A stretch of DNA of 64,000 nucleotides from positions 14,794 to 78,793 of the forward strand of contig JBBILI010000024.1 in the NCBI GenBank assembly GCA_037445025.1, written 5' to 3'. Shown here in pieces: positions 63,452-64,000 of the stretch. The notes under the pieces are model-generated. The model searched no databases and had not been told where the DNA came from. It saw only the letters and a program-made list of their open reading frames with translations. The position numbers and the translations under genes were made by a program. This DNA comes from CAIQQQ01 sp037445025. GTDB lineage: Bacteria > Pseudomonadota > Alphaproteobacteria > Acetobacterales > Acetobacteraceae. Every line of letters starts with the position of its first letter. The stretch's first letter is position 1.

Positions 63452-63682
63452 ATGCAGATGACAGATCCGATCACCCAGACCGTCCGCCGCGCACTCGACA
63501 CCACCCAGGATCGCTCGGCGATCGCGGATCTGCTGTTTCTGGAACGGTGGGAGATCCAGGCGCTGCCGGGGGCTGCAGCGGCGTTGCGGGTGATGCAGAT
63601 ACGTCGGGCAAATCCCGGGCTGGCGGCAGAGCTTCGGGCAGAGGTTGAAGAAAGTTCGAAGAAAAAAGAACTTCTTTTCTGA
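63452..63682 (+). CDS. Small hypothetical protein ending inside hairpin repeat
   Basis: 76 residues from MQMTDPITQTVRRALDTTQD. The body (SAIADLLFLERWEIQALPG, AAAALRVMQIRRANPGLAAE) is a plausible small helical protein. The last residues, SSKKKELLF, are encoded by hairpin repeat copy 9, which also provides the TGA stop. No family recognised. Confidence 0.6.
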   Translation: MQMTDPITQTVRRALDTTQDRSAIADLLFLERWEIQALPGAAAALRVMQIRRANPGLAAELRAEVEESSKKKELLF

Positions 63683-63760
63683 AGAAAAGAAGCAAAAGAC
63701 TTTCAGTCGTTTGAGCGGATCTCTTTCCGGAGGAGGGCGCCAGCCGATCAAAAGTTTTTT
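63661..63760. repeat. Hairpin repeat copy 9, interrupted by IS630-type element
   Basis: Left hairpin (CTTCTTTTC / GAAAAGAAG), tail CAAAAGACTTTCAGTCG, core CTCTTTCCGGAGGAGGGCG and CAGCCGATC match copy 4. The copy stops after AGTTTTTT, where the right hairpin should begin, and the IS end follows at once. Confidence 0.88.
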
Positions 63761-64000
63761 ATACCAACCGCCCCGGTTGATGACTCTCGCGCGGATTATG
63801 GGCTTCCCAGCCACGGCTGAGATTTGATTCGCTCTTCCCCACGTCATTTCGCTGCGGGGAGTTTCCAATGAGCGCTGCGGTTCAGATCACACGCACGGAG
63901 CATGACGCAGGAGCGTTGCGTGGCTTTGCTGCCAAAAGTCGGGATGCGGCGCAGAGCAGGCGACTGCTTGCCATCGCCATGGTGTTGGAAGGTGCGTCGC
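63761..64000 (+). mobile_element. IS630-type insertion sequence, left part
   Basis: The boundary is a TA dinucleotide (63760-63761) followed by TACCAACCGCC, inside a copy of the hairpin repeat. A transposase start follows about 107 bp in. IS630/mariner elements insert at TA. The right end lies outside the window. Confidence 0.75.
63868..64000 (+). CDS. IS630-family transposase, N-terminal part (cut by window edge)
   Basis: Only the first 44 codons are in the window. The readable segments TEHDAGALRGFAAKSRD and AAQSRRLLAIAMVLEG follow the typical start of IS630 transposases, the first helices of the N-terminal HTH domain. A GGGGAG ribosome site precedes the ATG at 63868. The DDE catalytic domain lies outside. 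Confidence 0.8.
   Translation, partial: MSAAVQITRTEHDAGALRGFAAKSRDAAQSRRLLAIAMVLEGAS

Noticed and set aside
1..64000. tRNA, rRNA or CRISPR arrays
   Set aside because: No T-loop/anticodon patterns, rRNA signatures or regularly spaced direct repeats were seen; the hairpin repeats are dispersed, not arrayed.

Overview
This 64 kb window is high-GC chromosomal DNA of an alphaproteobacterium. The best fit is the Acetobacteraceae (Rhodospirillales); genus not resolved. Support comes from the gene order mnmE-mnmG-rsmG-parA-parB and holA-lptE-leuS-DUF3576, from ppsR/maf facing hemE, from the thiamine-phosphate-synthase-like and DUF2244 proteins, and from the dispersed hairpin repeats. No rRNA, tRNA, prophage or CRISPR array was seen.

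Layout. (1) 1-3259: high-affinity K+ ATPase operon on the minus strand (27-aa membrane ORF, kdpF, kdpA, kdpB cut by the window edge). (2) 3415-14841: a minus-strand surface-glycosylation block. It holds hldE, a 1516-aa glycosyltransferase with GT2 and GT9 modules, hldD, a YPDV-repeat protein, an FkbH-like enzyme, an acyl carrier protein, and a Hint-domain protein with AIDA-like Gly-Ser repeats that has a locally shifted frame. (3) 14957-22957: housekeeping and detoxification genes (nth, DUF2244, cupin, GST, gloB, methyltransferase, TauE-like exporter, MFS pump, quinone reductase, ogt). (4) 22958-33783: ferredoxin-like protein, then mnmE-mnmG-rsmG-parA-parB with two perfect parS sites, then convergent leuS-lptE-holA and a DUF3576 lipoprotein. 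(5) 33987-36884: two tandem porin genes, one broken by a single amber codon. (6) 37094-44465: thiE-like, yggS, kup, aldo/keto reductase, two small secreted proteins, an orphan solute-binding protein and an alpha/beta hydrolase. (7) 44541-53204: secB, phosphatase, Tim44-like, mltA, DNA methyltransferase, lutA-hydrolase-lutB-lutC, Smr protein, HTH regulator. (8) 53260-60357: maf-ppsR diverging from hemE-hemH-HAD-hemJ, a broken GNAT gene, and rho. The 309-bp gap between ppsR and hemE is the best candidate for oriC. (9) 60455-64000: DMT transporter, ahcY with an AT-rich palindromic operator, DUF4149, a small ORF, and the left end of an IS630-type element.

The window therefore looks like the replication-origin region: candidate oriC at about 54.8-55.0 kb and the partition locus (parAB, parS) about 28 kb away. 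The most unusual recurring signal is a family of hairpin repeats, about 45-120 bp long, found nine times. Each copy abuts the 3' end of at least one gene. Complete copies hold two AT-rich hairpins in inverted orientation around a GC-rich hairpin. Two copies supply the stop codon of the neighbouring gene or ORF, one appears to truncate a gene, and one has been hit by the IS630-type element.
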